Counted from the stretch's first letter, positions 10,765-23,200 are shown. The stretch: 64,000 bases of DNA from Micrasema longulum (GCA_022494885.1 JAGVSM010003996.1:1-64000); one strand, 5' to 3'. A program made the numbers and translations. Notes: a model not told the origin generated them from the sequence alone.

Positions 10765-10990
10765 TTATGTAGATCTGGTTGGCTGAGCCGCACGCTGCGG
10801 ATGCCTCCCGAGAGCTTTAACCACGCTTGCCTACTTTACAAGGCATCAGGTTCTCAAGACCCGGACGTCCACTGCTGTAGTTATTTTGTTCAAATGGCAA
10901 AACGCGCACCCGACTCATGAGGAAGTATATGACCTGGCAGCCGATAGAGAAGCCTAGAGGCTATTTATCGAATCCATATCCATATTTTCA
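10765..10990 (+). mobile_element. Decayed LINE C-terminal fragment
   Basis: Pieces GWLSRTLRMPPESFNHAC, KASGSQDPDVH and, in another frame, EEVYDLAADREAWRLFIESI resemble the related fragment at 14480-14663, whose last residues are LAADRVAWRIFVDTI. Frameshifts and stops show it is dead. Confidence 0.6.
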
Positions 10991-11149
10991 AGAGTAGACA
11001 TAAAGAATATAATCAGGTTCTTGCGAAAGATGTGAACTTTAACATTTTTTAAATTTATCTTTTGGTTGAATCAATTATGTAAAATATTTGAGTAAATTCA
11101 CTCTGGGTTTACATTACTGCAAGAAGCCGCATCTTCAGGGGATCACTAG

Positions 11150-11380
11150 TAAAACCTGAGGACGTTAGAGCGCTCGTCCTCCACCTAATAGCCCAATACT
11201 TTAAGGACCTGGGCTTAGAGGATCAATTTTAGCAACAGACATGAGAGCACTCTCTCTCAATCAATAGCCCAGGTCTCTAAAGACCTAGGCTTGAATCAAC
11301 TTACGGGGATCCGTCACAATAGAACTACACGGTTTGCAGTGACGTCAGGATCTTATTTAGAACTGATCCTCATGATTAAG
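11150..11380 (+). repeat. Dispersed repeat with palindromic CTTTAAAGACCTAGG block
   Basis: Contains GACATGAGAGCACTC, TCTAAAGACCTAGG and TTACGGGGATCCGTCACAAT. The same order recurs at 26340-26560, and parts recur at 21270-21400 and 36120-36185. Function and class unknown; possibly a LINE untranslated region. Confidence 0.55.
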
Positions 11381-11567
11381 AATGTCTTTGTAATTTTTGG
11401 AGATATAAATTATACGGTGGATATGTTCCACGCAGTACCTTGTATAAAAATCAATTCAGGATTTCAAAATAATAAAATACGGTCTTTTCACATTTTTTTA
11501 TTTTTAAATAAGCAAAAAATTACGACGGTAATGATATTACTACCGAGGATTAATCTAAAGGCTCGAG

Positions 11568-11925
11568 AGTCTGAAGTTAGTTTCTATCATACAAATTTGT
11601 TTTAGAAATTTGTAATTTTAAAAACACTTTAATGTGTATAGCGAACATTTGTTGCTGCCATTTTCGTGTTTTTGACAACTCAAATGTCTGAAGTTAGTCT
11701 CTAATCATTATAGCAACTTGTTGGTCGGAAAAAATTGCAATCCCCACTGAAAACTGACAGCCCAAGAGTCTGAAGTTAGTCTCTATCATTATACCAACTT
11801 GTTGGTAAGTTAAATCGATAATTGAAATTATTGCCGCCATTTTTGTGTTTTTTTTATTGTAATTTTGCAAACAGTTTACTGTGTTTTACGAACATTTATT
11901 GCAGTCATTTTCATGTTTTAGTTGT
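11568..11925 (+). repeat. Degenerate tandem repeat
   Basis: TCTGAAGTTAGT followed by CTCTAATCATTAT and CAACTTGTTGGT occurs at 11570, 11688 and 11768, interleaved with GCCATTTTCGTGTTTTT-like blocks at about 11655, 11832 and 11905. Spacing is about 80-120 bp. Confidence 0.6.
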
Positions 11926-12776
11926 GATTTTAAAGATGGCTTATTGTGTTTTACAGACATTTATTATTTATGAATATGATATTCAAAAAGTTACAATGAA
12001 AAAATGGTTCAAACAGCAAAATAATTTGCTGATTAAATTTTTTTCACTACCCACCATTTACAGTGTTTTATGTTGGTCCCTCAAAAAAACTTAATTTAGG
12101 GGTTTTACTGTATTATGCATTAAGTAAAAAAAAAAATTTGATTTTTGTATCGTGTTATTTTGAAACCGTGTAGAAAGAGGTTGCGGTGTATAAATATTTT
12201 TATATGTTCTCCACAAAAAATACATTTGAAAACGTGGCGTATTCATGTTCGCCTGATAATTTATTAATACCAGAAAAAAGTCAATAAAATAATGTGTAAT
12301 CTTTTTCCCAAATGAATAGAATGATACTGTTTTAACTGCCAAAATGTTTTCATTTCTACCCCACAGAAAATATTGTAACTCAATCCATATTTTATACGTA
12401 GACATTTTGTAGAAGCATAGTTCCTATATTGTGACATTTCGCACACTCCAATAAAATATTAAATAATTTTTATAACATGTATTCAATCATTGAAAATAAT
12501 ATCTCAAACTAATGTTAACTTGGTTATGTTTAAGTATTTGTTAATGGTATTTTGAAAATGATGATTTCAGTACATTTTAGTTTACAAGTTTAAAATATTT
12601 CATTATTATGTAAATGTAAATCTTGCTAAGACAATATAATATCTGTTTTCAAAACAGCTTGGTGTCACTAAAATTCAAAGTCCAATATAGCACTTTGAAA
12701 AAAGCATAATTCTAAAATTTTGTTTGTAAACGAGTGAGTTAAAAGCAACAATGCCATTGTTTATATGGCGGCCTCC

Positions 12777-12955
12777 GTGGTGTAGTGGTCAAGACGCTTG
12801 ACTCACGCACGGAAGGTTCCGGGTTCGATTCCCGGTGAGAACACAAAAATTAAAAATGTGATTTTTCTCAAGCCTGGGTGCTCTGTGATGTAATTCACCA
12901 CTGTAATTAGGCCTCCTGGCCTGTTGTGGTGCAAAAAAAAAATGTAAATGTAAAA
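12777..12955 (+). mobile_element. tRNA-derived SINE, family 1
   Basis: Head resembles a tRNA: GTGGTGTAGTGGTCAAGACG (A-box side) and CCGGGTTCGATTCCCGG, a perfect T-arm. The body has GTGATTTTTCTCAAGCCTGG and GCCTCCTGGCCTGTTGTGGTGC, ending in an A-run. A second copy at 61197-61570 is interrupted by another SINE. The long body and A-tail rule out a plain tRNA gene. Confidence 0.88.
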
Positions 12956-13861
12956 AAATATATATTTATAATAATAATAGTATTTTCACTATTTGTTATA
13001 CCACACACAAGTTGCACATTGAATTTAAAGCAATAGTCTTTTCAATACTGGATTTGTTGGTGTTCCCAAAAACAGTGATGGTGGACAGTAGCATTTTTGC
13101 TTTTAACCCTCTCAAAATAATATCAAGTTTCGACTTAGTTTTTATCTGTCGAAACGGTTTTGTTGTGGCGTTAAAATACCTTTACTTTTATGGTGAATAT
13201 GCGTAAAGTTATTTTTAATTGATTTTGAAAGTAAATTTGATAATAAAATAAAAACAAATTTATAGATTTTACGAAATCTATTTTGTATTTTGCCACAAAA
13301 TATGCTTCTTTTGGTATATTATTCGCAAAGGTATGTCAACATTTTTAGTCTATTCACATACATATGCTAATTAATATTTTTGCAATTAATTTAATGATAA
13401 ATTATGCTTCAAAATTTAAAATTATTTGCTTGAAGTGTCGAAATTGTAACATTTATTGTATAAATGTCAAAAATAATTATTTTAAATAAATAAAATACAC
13501 GAATGTGTTATAGTGGGCATTGAAAATTAGTGACTCAAAATTTCAAACTGTTTTAGTTTTTTTTTAAACATATCATTTGTACGTCGATGTAATTTCCAAA
13601 TGACTGTAGGACGCACGTCTAGTGTACTTAGTAAACTAAACATGACTTTAAATAACATATACTTTGGCACCAAGATATGAGGCCCTTATAAAATATATTC
13701 TAGCGGTAGATAGCTTTGAGTGTGACATATTGACATTACATATATAAAATATAATATGGAGTAGATTTGCCAGCTGAATATAATGTGCATTTAATTATCT
13801 GAAATTTATCATAAATCTGCCAAATGTAATGTCATAATGTTTACGACATAACGTCTAATGG
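12956..13861. other. No recognisable gene
   Basis: AT-rich intergenic DNA; nothing with family-level similarity seen. Confidence 0.5.
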
Positions 13862-13953
13862 GATGTCATAATACTGTCAAATGGGATGTCATAATACTGT
13901 CAAATGAGATGTCATAATACTGTCAAATGCGATGTCATAAAACTGTCAAATCT
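13862..13953 (+). repeat. 23-bp minisatellite, four copies
   Basis: Four head-to-tail units of 23 bp (starts 13862, 13885, 13908, 13931), each GATGTCATAATACTGTCAAAT plus two variable bases. A degenerate fifth half-unit precedes it (GATAATGTCATAATG-like at about 13828). Confidence 0.93.
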
Positions 13954-14479
13954 TCAATTGATCAAATTAATCTCGATATAATATGCATCCAAGATCTAAC
14001 ATGCAGATAAGATAATCAGTCTTATGCCTCAAGTAACGAATTTTTTATTCGGTTTTGATTGAATTTTGTATGAATTTAAGGCTAAAATCGGTTGTAAGAT
14101 ATTAAACTTTTTTGTTCGGCGTATATTATATTCGGTCGGCAAATGTTAATATATTAAGTGAATGTGGTATTAAATGACTAGTGCAGAAATGTTAATATTA
14201 GAATCACCTGTAATAATGCGTAATCACTAACATTTAGTTTAGGGAATATAGACGATTGTATTTTGCCATATTTTTATATAGACAAACCAAAGACAGAAAT
14301 ATGTCAGATATTTTGTAGTGACATTTAGTACGTATTTATTATTATGGTGAAAAAATGGGTATTGTGTACGTTCATTTGTGTAATAATTGCCATTCAAATA
14401 TAATTTATTTTGTGTCACTTTGTGTTTTATTTCTCTTGTTTATTACTCGTTCAATTGGCGCTATTCTGAGAGTTGAAAT

Positions 14480-14663
14480 AATGACTGAACAAGTGAGAGC
14501 CGATACCGACAAGGCATCAGGTTCTCGACTTCCTGGACGTCTACTGGTGACTGTCCGTCGGCAGTTCATGTCAGAACTACGGGACGTGAACCTGACTTGC
14601 GAGGATGCACAGAAGCTGGCAGCCGACAGAGTTGCCTGGAGGATCTTCGTGGACACCATATAA
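14480..14663 (+). mobile_element. LINE C-terminal fragment
   Basis: Open frame with KASGSRLPGRLLVTVRRQF, then ELRDVNLTCEDAQKLAADR, ending VAWRIFVDTI before TAA. This 'DR-WR' ending is common to endonuclease/reverse-transcriptase LINEs. The same family is seen in decayed form at 10765-10990. Confidence 0.7.
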
Positions 14664-15710
14664 AACAATTTTTCAACCCAATTTCCCATAGCACTGAACT
14701 TCCTCATTGCAAGAAAGAAAATCCAAGAAAGTGTAGTGTATTTTTTATAACTTCCTTTCATATTCTCTCTTTCCCATCTGCTGACAAGCCTTAAATATAT
14801 TATTTTTAAAAAAAATACATATTAAAGTATGCGGTTGAAAATCATAGAGATGAGCATTTCCAGATTTCAATTTTGAAAAAAAAAATGTAAATGTTAAAAT
14901 CATTTTAATTCTATGGTTAAAATGTTACATTAAATTTATATTTATGTAGTAGTGATCTGATATCTGACAGGTGTCAAAGTGATACAGTACCTGTTAAAAG
15001 TGATCAAAGGTTTTTGTGTTTTTGCATATGTTTTTGTGAAGTTTTTTGTAAAACTTGTGTTTTGGATCATTCTTCATTATTTTTTACAATTACCTAGTTT
15101 ATTATATTCACAAAGTTTTATCTCAAATGAAAAAAATCAGTTTTAAATTATTATAGTATCAGTTTGCAACAATAATCAAAATTGAAATATTTTTTTTGTT
15201 TTCTTTTATCAAATTTAATTTGCAGATAAATTCCCATTTTAGAAATATAGAGAACGGGGAGAAACCTCCTGATCCACCAGATGAGAATAGAATAGAAAAG
15301 TTTTAGAGAAGAACAGTTGCAACTTGGAGAGTTCTATTTAGCAGTCCACCAGAATGAGAGGCAAAAGGCCTCTTAAGTCGGACTCTTGAGGAGGATCTCC
15401 CGCCTGCAAAAGCAGTAAGTTTGACCCAAAAAAGAATTCGGAAAAAACTATTAATTACGTTTATACTGATAAAGATGCGGGTCCATTTATGTGCATGTAC
15501 AAAAAGACGTTCACAATTCTTCCTTATATATTAACTGTCTAGGGTTAGGTAAAAATCTAAATTTTAACAATGTTCAAAATATTGTTCCTCGAGGAGGAAT
15601 AAAAGCCATAGGTCATATTGGGTGTCAGTTTTTTTTTTTTTTAAAAAAAGAGAAATACTTAAGTTCTTATTATTTACTCAAATATTTAAATTTTCTAAGA
15701 CTAAATATAT
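14664..15710. other. No recognisable gene
   Basis: AT-rich. 14680-14790 shares a short block (CATAGCACTGAACTTCCTCATTG) with 31975-32000 and, reversed, with 27870-27900, so part is dispersed repeat. Confidence 0.4.
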
Positions 15711-15714
15711 GTTT

Positions 15715-16369
15715 GCAAGAAAGTCACAAATAAACTATGTACAACAGGCAATTGACGTTGGGTCACACCACATAGACAATGTCAATTCCTTTAAATATTT
15801 AGGCACTGAAATGACTAATGATAACAATTATAGTACCGAGATTAGAGCACAGCTATCGGCAGCAAACAGATGTTATTATGGCTTGTTTAAACATCTGGGA
15901 TCCAAATTGCTCACTAGAAAAACTAAGACCATTATTTACAAAACTCTCCTCAGACCGGTCATTACATATGGTCTTGAATGCTGGGTTATGATTAAGAGAT
16001 GAAAATATGGTATTAGTATTCGAAAGAAAAATATTTAGGAAGATATTTGGTGCTGTCAACCAACACGGAGTGTGGAGGAGACGGTTTAATCATGAATTAG
16101 AGGCACTGTATGGCGAACCCAACATTGCACAATTCATCAATATAAGAAGATTACAATGGTTGGGCCATGTGCACAGAATGAATGATAACCGCACCCCAAA
16201 AAAGATTATTTATACCACCCCGGAAGGCAGACAAAGCAGAGGCAGACCAAAATTAAGATGGCTGGATAATGTGGAAAGCGATTGGCCTGACGAACTGGAG
16301 AAGAGCCGCGGGTGCAGGGACGAATGGAGACAAATTCTGGAGGAGGCCAGGGCCCACAACGGGCTGTAG
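15715..16369 (+). pseudogene. RTE/endonuclease-type LINE reverse transcriptase, 3' part, frameshifted
   Basis: First frame: FKYLGTEMTNDNNYSTEIRA, then TIIYKTLLRPVITYGLECWV, ending near 16000. Second frame from about 16007: KIFRKIFGAVNQHGVWRRRF, RRLQWLGHVHRMND and GRPKLRWLDNVESDW, ending at a stop near 16369. Together these are the thumb and C-terminal signature of RTE-like LINEs (YLG..., YG-E-W, LGH--RM, GRP--RW-D). One frameshift near 16000 separates them and the 5' part is missing. Confidence 0.9.
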
Positions 16370-16404
16370 CGCCACTGATGATGGTTGAAATTTTTAGAGC
16401 ATTT

Positions 16405-16517
16405 CCTTAGTCGTAAATAACTTGTGCTGGAAAAATGGAAATCGAGTTGTGGTAGAGTAGGATTTGAGCTTGGAACCTTAGGTCCGTGAGTCCACAACAC
16501 TACCACGGGACCACAAC
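16405..16517 (-). mobile_element. tRNA-derived SINE, family 2
   Basis: Minus strand GTTGTGGTCCCGTGGTAGTG, GACTCACGGACC and CTACTCTACCACAACT match the plus-strand copies at 45973 and 61278. The body AAGTTATTTACGAC follows the tRNA-like head. Confidence 0.8.
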
Positions 16518-18145
16518 CCAATTTTGAATTGAATTCAATTCTTTTTCAGGGGCAAATTTGTTTACTGAAAATAAACTTATTCTCAATAAAATGAATTATA
16601 AGGCATTTTATACCTTTCCTTATGGTTTCTCAGATGGATCTTAGGAGGGCGTTCCTATTGAATGGTCTCTCGGTGATATTTTGGAGAATGTGACTCTCCC
16701 TGAGAATTGTGGAAAAATTATAAAGTCTCAGTGTATTTCGCGTGAAGTCTCCTCTCGGACACACCGAGCCATGCATGGGTCCCGACCCGAACTGCGGTTC
16801 TAACATTTCAAGGCCAAATACTCCCATACAACCTCTTCTTTCATTCCGCCATCGAGGTGGAACATTACACTTGGTCACATTTGATTGATTTGGTCACTCT
16901 AAACCTGTATGCAGATCTCGGCTCAATGTTTTAAATGTAGATCTAGCCATTTAGGAGAGGCATGTTCCACTTTTAAAAGATGCCTACTTAGACCAAAGCC
17001 CTGTTGGTCAAAGTAAAACTTAACTAAGGAATTTTTATCAAAATCATTAACTATGATAATGTGTTTAGCCAAGTAAACAAACAAATTTTGTGTATGTTAG
17101 TAAGCAGACTAGAATATTCTAAAGGTTTGTTAAAGATTTTATTGGATTGTATTGGGGGTAGTAAAAACAAATTGAATTCAAACACATTTTATATTTTTAA
17201 ATATATTATACAGGTTGGTAATATTTTTCATAAATAATAATCCTATTAAAATAAATAAAAACACAACAATACTATACATGGATACACTAAAACAATTATG
17301 ATAGTGACTCTGGTTAATGATTTATGCGATATATTATGTACAAAAACAAATTAAATGGCAAAAATGACTTAAAATATGTTTTTAGTATTTTTCAAAATAC
17401 AAGACAAGTCATCGGTGTAATTTAAAATGCTTAAGGGACCAAGCGTGAATTGTTTAAAAAAGGGGAAAGAAATTAAAAATAAATACCAAAATTTGCGGTG
17501 CAATAATCTATGTAACGGAAACAACAAATACGATTTATTTTTAACTTTCTTTCCTTTCCTAAACTTGAGTCCTCTAGAGCATTTTAAATTTACGCTGACC
17601 AAGTATATAATATCAATTTTTGTATAGTATTTTCAATTCATAAGACAGATTCAGTAATGTTTCTCCAGAATTTCGGAGTCAATAGTTTTTCTGGTAATAG
17701 AACGGAACGAGAAAAAAAATTGACAGATGGGACATTGCACGATTCGAAATGACAAATTCATTTTATACAATTACGATTAATTTATATACATTCCACATAA
17801 GGTGGAATCCAATAGTAGATCGTGGCGTCATATAAAATAAATGTGATGTTTTCATGAGGTATTTCACAAGATTTTACTGCATGTAATGCTCGGAGTAGTG
17901 CGGTGCCAGTTATAGACCCGCCTACACAGACAGAAATCATTCGAGGATTACAATCGCCAAATTAGCTACAGTTTACAGAAAAACAATGGGCCGTAGGTCC
18001 TCAGGTCGAAAAATGCAACGCATTTCTATGCAATAGAGCGAAATGCCGTCTCTACCGCTGTAGCCTTATTACTCTGAGGTGTAAAATAACTGATTCTTTT
18101 CAAACAGTCAATTTCTTGGTCCAAATTAATAAAAAGGGTATCTAA
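16518..18145. other. No recognisable gene
   Basis: Contains a slightly GC-richer block at 16620-16880 with open minus-strand frame but no family signature; the remainder is AT-rich. 17380-17600 contains an inverted-like GGGAAAGAAATT / AACTTTCTTTCC pair that could be a small foldback. Confidence 0.4.
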
Positions 18146-18385
18146 CCTGGGCCCCGATTACAATGGGAAGTTAACAGAGTTATCTTCGACTGTCTATAAA
18201 GATAAACCGATATTTGTGTACCAAAATGAGTATATTTGCAAGAACATTTCAATCATCTTCGTCGGTAAGCTATAATTAAACATGTTTAGATGAAAAAAAT
18301 GTATGCATATTCTGCTGTTCAAACAGAAAACTTAATTTTACTTTGTAGATAAAATTGAAGATAAATCATTGTAATTGGGGTCCTG
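18146..18385. mobile_element. Small MITE with CCTGGGCCCCGATTACAATG ends
   Basis: Left end CCTGGGCCCCGATTACAATG and right end (reverse complement) CAGGACCCCAATTACAATG bracket 240 bp. Similar CTGGGCCNCGATTA blocks occur at about 22948 and 47192-47375. Confidence 0.7.
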
Positions 18386-18429
18386 AAAACTGTCATTTTA
18401 CAATAGAAGATATATCTGTGGCTTGGATC

Positions 18430-18955
18430 TATAACAGCCAACGTCAGATTTCATATTTTTCTTGCTACTATTTTGTAGAGGGTCGATGTCAATTAAAAAC
18501 CTTTTATATGTAACTATTTTAAACACACGTGATATATGTGGTGCAATTTTTCCCAGAACACGAGTTATGTCATACCCAAAGCTCGTACGACTTTTGCTTA
18601 GAGAAATCTCTCAATATAATATTTTGGAAGAGCGTATATTAAGCTCTCAAGGACAAAAACTATTTTCAAGAGAGGAGTTAAGAACTGGATTTTCCTCAGT
18701 GGGAGGGATTTGAGTGGGAAACTCCTTGATGATTTTCCGAATGTTTGAGTTTACTGTTTACCATATTCATGTGCCATATATTTGTTTTTTCATTATTATT
18801 GTTGTGTTTCTGATCCTATATAATATTTGTGACGATATACTCATGTGTTTGTGTCAAGTAATTGCTCGTCTCAACTCGACAGGACTTTTAGTCCCATGGA
18901 ATTGGGACTTATTACAGCCTTTATGTAAATAAATAAATAAAATAAATAATGTTTT
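18430..18955 (+). mobile_element. LINE 3' end with AAAT tail
   Basis: The frame at 18462-18710 includes FPRTRVMSYPKLVRLLL, and the sequence ends GGACTTATTACAGCC and (AAAT)n, typical of CR1/Jockey-like 3' ends. A diverged piece of the same unit (ATATTTTGGAAGGAG to TTTCCTTAATGGGATTTGAG) lies at 60075-60185. Confidence 0.55.
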
Positions 18956-19599
18956 TTATTGATATTTGTTATCACAGAGTCAAACAATTCATTACGACCG
19001 CACAAAATGGCTAAATAATTCCTCTCCAGTAATTTACAACGATTTACAACGTTAGCCCTTATAAATCCAAGTCACAGATGTAGAATAATGTATTTATTAT
19101 TCTGTAGATATGGCAAAGAAAAAATATGAACTGATGGTTTTTTATTTGCATTTCAAGAGCTTTCAGATAATTAGGTTAGTTTTAAAAAATACACAGCTCC
19201 CAAAAATGGGCTGGCTGCCTAAATTAAATGCAAAATAATATAATGGAACACAAAAAGTGAGAATTTTTTTGTGAGACGTATGATGATAATTTCAAATACA
19301 TGCAAATTAGCAAAAAAAACATGCAATGTAATAAATGTGGAGAAATTGTTTAATTGAATTTTGATTGAAGTGAAATTAAAACTCACACGATGTAATATTT
19401 TTAGTTTGTCAAAAAATCTGTAGACATGTAAGGGATTTAATTTTCTAATTAATGTAATTTCATCAATGAAGAATGAAAGTACATATTTAAGAAATTTGTA
19501 TGTTCAAACATATAAAATGGTGAATACTACATATAATGATCAGTTGTATAAAATAATACCCAGTTAAATATCTGTCAACGACTTTTCTCCGTGTCCAGG

Positions 19600-19945
19600 T
19601 GGACTGAGAATACAGTTCTGTTTGTGAAATAGAACCAGAACCCTGAACGAATGTTTTTGACCCGATGCCTGCTCTCAGGTAAACGTCCTGAATAAGGAAA
19701 TCGAGTGGAGATTAATCCGCCTCGTTGCGAGGTGGTTGGCGCGTTCGCCTACCATGCTCGAGGTCCTGGGTTCGATTCCTCGCAGGGTGGACATGAAATA
19801 TTGATTTTGAAGGTTTTTTGAACTGCGATATTTTATTAGATCGGCGTCTGAAGCGTAAGTCTGATCACCTTACCTTCATGTAACTGATCCTCCCTAATGC
19901 GTGCGGAGAGGCGGGATAATGATGAACTTTATGGTTTTACGTGGT
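19600..19945 (+). mobile_element. tRNA-derived SINE, family 3 (best-preserved copy)
   Basis: Upstream segment GAACCAGAACCCTGAACGAA and AATCGAGTGGAGA, then tRNA-like GTGGTTGGCGCGTTCGCCTA and GTCCTGGGTTCGATTCC (B-box), body GACATGAAATATT and GAAGCGTAAGTCTGATCACC, and 3' end with GCGTGCGGAGAGGCGGGATAA. Partial copies with the upstream segment: 22735-22905, 23715-24055, 46140-46385. Confidence 0.85.
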
Positions 19946-20757
19946 TGGACCATCGAATTGAGCGTGTCAAAAATACATCATAAAAAAACAGTAAATTTTT
20001 ATTTGACATTCTTCAAGTAAAATATTATCACTGCCATATTTATAATGGTTAATTTGGCTTATACAAAAAGTGCACTGAAATCAGCTCAAATGTTATCAAA
20101 CGAAGCATCCGAGTGAGAGAATATTTTAGTTCTTAATTTCAATGCACATATTTAAACCGCTGGAAGAAATTCTTACATCAATATTAAAATATTTCAAGTA
20201 CCATCCCATCATTGCCATTTTTTTTACTAGAGTTTAAAAATAATAAAATCACGTGGAATATCCCTATTCAAGGTGCGGCGAAATACACAAGTAATTCATT
20301 AATATATACCTCTAATAAGCATTGGACACAATATTTGTATGAACACATTTTGTTTTGCGATCACATTTTCATTTTATGCGTCGTGAAATTGACTAAACAT
20401 TTTTCTTTTATACAAATTTCATTATATTTTTAATAAAACAAATACAATTTGGTACGATAATAATCTCTCTCTGATTTACATTTAGGATAAAAAAAAACTG
20501 AAATATAAAAAAAAATTAAGACAACATTTTTACATCAGATCACAAGAAAATTTTAAGTTAATCTTTTGAATATATTAATAGGTGTAGAAAATGGCACTGA
20601 ACATTATAATAAAAATACACTTTATATGAAATGGCTTTGTTTAGTTAAAATGTAATTTAAAAAGAAATATTGATAAATATGAAACATTATTTTGTCGCAG
20701 TTCATTAGCCATAATATTCATAGATTTTAAATAACTCGCCGCCTATTTAAGACATTC
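19946..20757. other. No recognisable gene
   Basis: AT-rich sequence without coding or repeat signatures I can support. Confidence 0.5.
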
Positions 20758-20760
20758 CAG

Positions 20761-20872
20761 GGGTGATATCCTGAACCAGTCTCGTGGCACAAGAAAACAG
20801 TTTTTCTCGTGTTTTGTATGTAAACACAAAAACTGTCTTCTCGTGCCACGAGAGTGGTTCAGGATACCACCC
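20761..20872. mobile_element. Palindromic hairpin MITE flanked by CAG
   Basis: 112 bp that fold almost completely on themselves: GGGTGATATCCTGAACCAGT at the left pairs with the right end TGGTTCAGGATACCACCC, and CACAAGAAAACAGTTTTT pairs with AAAACTGTCTTCTCGTG. CAG is duplicated on both sides (20758-20760 and 20873-20875). A sister copy at 33627-33735 is flanked by CTG, so the target is CWG. Confidence 0.88.
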
Positions 20873-21269
20873 CAGGCCATGCCCGAATTCTATTCAGTTT
20901 GCATATCTCGTCCAGTTTCCGGTTGGCTGGCAATTTACGCGCCTTCTATCCTCGTCCAGCCGAGCACGGGCTCGGTTTATGTTGACATTGTCGGCAATCG
21001 ACAATTCGACCGAGCCTGAACTGTGTTCCAGTTCGGTTTGCGTATTTTTCCAATCAAAACCACATGTCCCGTTTGTGATGTAAAAGTTTAGAGTTATAGA
21101 AATATGACTTTATAAATATATGTCAAAAAGCCATATAAAGAGAACCGGCCAGTTGGGCGATAATTGCGTCACAAACTGCATTCCGGCGCGGCCGAATAAG
21201 CTTAGCGCTCTTGCAAATTTGTGCCTGGAAAGTGTTAGTGGCCTGTTTGTGATTTAGACTCGAACGGGG

Positions 21270-21400
21270 AGATTTAGCAATATGAGAACACTCGTCCTCC
21301 AAATCCAGCTTTTTTAAGACTCCGGTTTGGTATGCGAGAACTAATTTATGGAGACCCGTCACAGTGCTTAGGCCTAAAACCCTTACAAAATAATAAAATA
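21270..21400. repeat. Fragment of the 11150/26340 dispersed repeat
   Basis: Shares AGAACACTCGTCCTCC and GGAGACCCGTCACAGTG with the copies at 11150-11380 and 26340-26560. The minus-strand open frame 21123-21419 over it has no recognisable domain. Confidence 0.45.
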
Positions 21401-21849
21401 CGCTTCCGGTAGGTTGCAAAGTAATGTTCGCAGGTTTGGGGACCTTCTATCATTAATGTGGTATTGTTTAACATTCTAAAGGATATTTTTAAATATCCTC
21501 AGGAATCGAAACTAAAAATATTCTAAATTTTAGTGATATAAATAATTTAGAATAATCTTTGACCAAATTTCAGAAATTATCTTGCCTTAATTATTTTTTT
21601 ACAAGAACTTCAAAGTGCTAAGAAATAATTTTGTTTTGCATTAGGCCAACGATATAAGTGTAAAAAATAAAACATGTATACAAGACTAGAAATATTTATT
21701 CATACTGTTAAATAATATAAAACAAAATAAAACTAACAAAGTATACAATTTGAGGGAGTCTGTGACTTGTGATGGATGATTGAAAGATTGTTTAAGCCCG
21801 TTTGTTTGATCATTAATCATTAGTAATAGACAAAAATCAAAAGTAATAC

Positions 21850-22170
21850 CATATTTCCTTGATTATAAGACATATTTTAGTGTCTGTGAATCGGAGGTGT
21901 ATCTTACAATCGATGGCGTCTTACAACCGTAAAATTGTCCCTAATTACCGTTTAAAATGTCGCCAAGAATACAACACTACGATGCTGATTGAAAAGAGAA
22001 GTTATTGTGTATGAAAAAGCACGGAAACAGAGCTGCAGGACGTAAATTTGACATAAGTGAAATGAACATTTGATGACATTTTGTGGGAAGACGCAGACAA
22101 TGATTTGTCAAAAAGTGATACAGAAAAAACATTGAGTCAAGAAATTTCAGACACTGATGGTGATCTTCCA
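21850..22170 (+). mobile_element. Remnant of pogo-type transposon
   Basis: Begins with a TTCCTTGATTATAAGACATA end typical of insect pogo-like elements. Downstream frames read HGNRAAGRKFDIS, resembling the N-terminal helix-turn-helix of pogo transposases, and FDDILWEDADNDLSKSDTEK, an acidic C-terminal tail. The middle is deleted. Class is my inference from these two motifs. Confidence 0.55.
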
Positions 22171-22204
22171 TACCTGATGGTGCATAGGTCACTGCATTGG
22201 TACA

Positions 22205-22320
22205 CAGACTCCATGAACTCTGCAATAGTTATTCTCACGTATCGGATATATTTAATGTAGGGCATTGTTTCTATAGAACAAACCTTTTGAACTTTTTCAA
22301 AGATGGTGAATGGTAATTAA
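22205..22320 (+). mobile_element. Short LINE C-terminal fragment
   Basis: SYSHVSDIFNVGHCFYRTNL matches the end of the LINE at 39950-40460 (SYSHVSDIFSVGYCSYRTNL). Confidence 0.75.
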
Positions 22321-22734
22321 ACCTTGAATATAATTATTATATGAAACAGTACCTTTATGATTTTCTCGTTATTTTAATCCTTTAAAATATTATATTTTAT
22401 TTAATTTTTAAATTGTTTTAATCTTCTACTGAATGTGTTTTATTGATTTTAGTTTCTAAATCTTGGGTAAAAAGAAATGCATGTATTTTAAAAATAATTA
22501 AACCAAATATGGTTCATATTATAAGTTTCGTAAAAGGCGATTTCGCCATATATAAAATAATTAAAAAAAATAATCAAGGAAATATAGTGGTTAAAACGTT
22601 GAAAGTTAGTTACTTAAGATTTTTAATTATTACCTAATGATCAAACAACAAGGCGTGAGTAGGATTATATGATATACACAGAAGTAATAATTGTTATCTG
22701 AACAGATGAAGAATCAAGTTATGTGCTAAATAGA

Positions 22735-22905
22735 ACTGGAATCCTGGACGAGCGTTTATGACTCGATGGCTACTCTCAGGAAAAATCCTGAAAAAGGCAA
22801 TTGAGTGGAGGTAAATGTAGTGGGTAGTGAGTCTGTCGCTTGAGGTCCCGGGTTTGATTTCTGGATTTAAAGGTGGTTTCTACACTGCAATATTTCACCT
22901 CTTTT
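22735..22905 (+). mobile_element. Partial SINE family 3
   Basis: GACTCGATGGCTACTCTCAG, AATTGAGTGGAGGTAAAT and GAGGTCCCGGGTTTGATTTC match the upstream and B-box parts of the 19.6 kb copy; the A-box part is degraded. Confidence 0.7.
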
Positions 22906-22944
22906 CCTCAATTCAACGAAATACATATATATGGCTAGCCTGGA

Positions 22945-23200
22945 AATAAACTGGGCCGCGATTACAAACGCTATCTTCATCGATACATATCGAGATGGCA
23001 TAAAATAAAATCGATATTTATGTAAGAATATGTGTGTATTTGTATGAAAATTTCGAGTATTTTCGTCTGTAACCTATGAGGAACTTCAGCCCTACGGGAA
23101 ATTGGATACAATAAATGTTTTTTGCACGCGGTAAAAATTGGAGCATTCAATTGTACGGCAAAGTTTTGATTTTGATTTGATTTTGCCAAAAATGTTACAT
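22945..23200. repeat. Dispersed repeat starting CTGGGCCGCGATTACAAACG
   Basis: Start resembles the MITE at 47192; the end ACGCGGTAAAAATTGGAGC recurs at 27930 and 30020. Probably one MITE family whose two ends are seen separately here. Confidence 0.5.

Noticed and set aside
12777..12850. Possible true tRNA gene (perfect T-arm)
   Set aside because: It is followed by a conserved body and A-run repeated at 61197, and the acceptor ends do not pair, so it is a SINE.
13862..13953. CRISPR-like array
   Set aside because: Units are directly adjacent with no spacers, and the DNA is animal; it is a minisatellite.
14405..14761. 118-codon minus-strand open frame
   Set aside because: It overlaps the plus-strand LINE ending LAADRVAWRIFVDTI, which is recognisable; the minus frame is its shadow.
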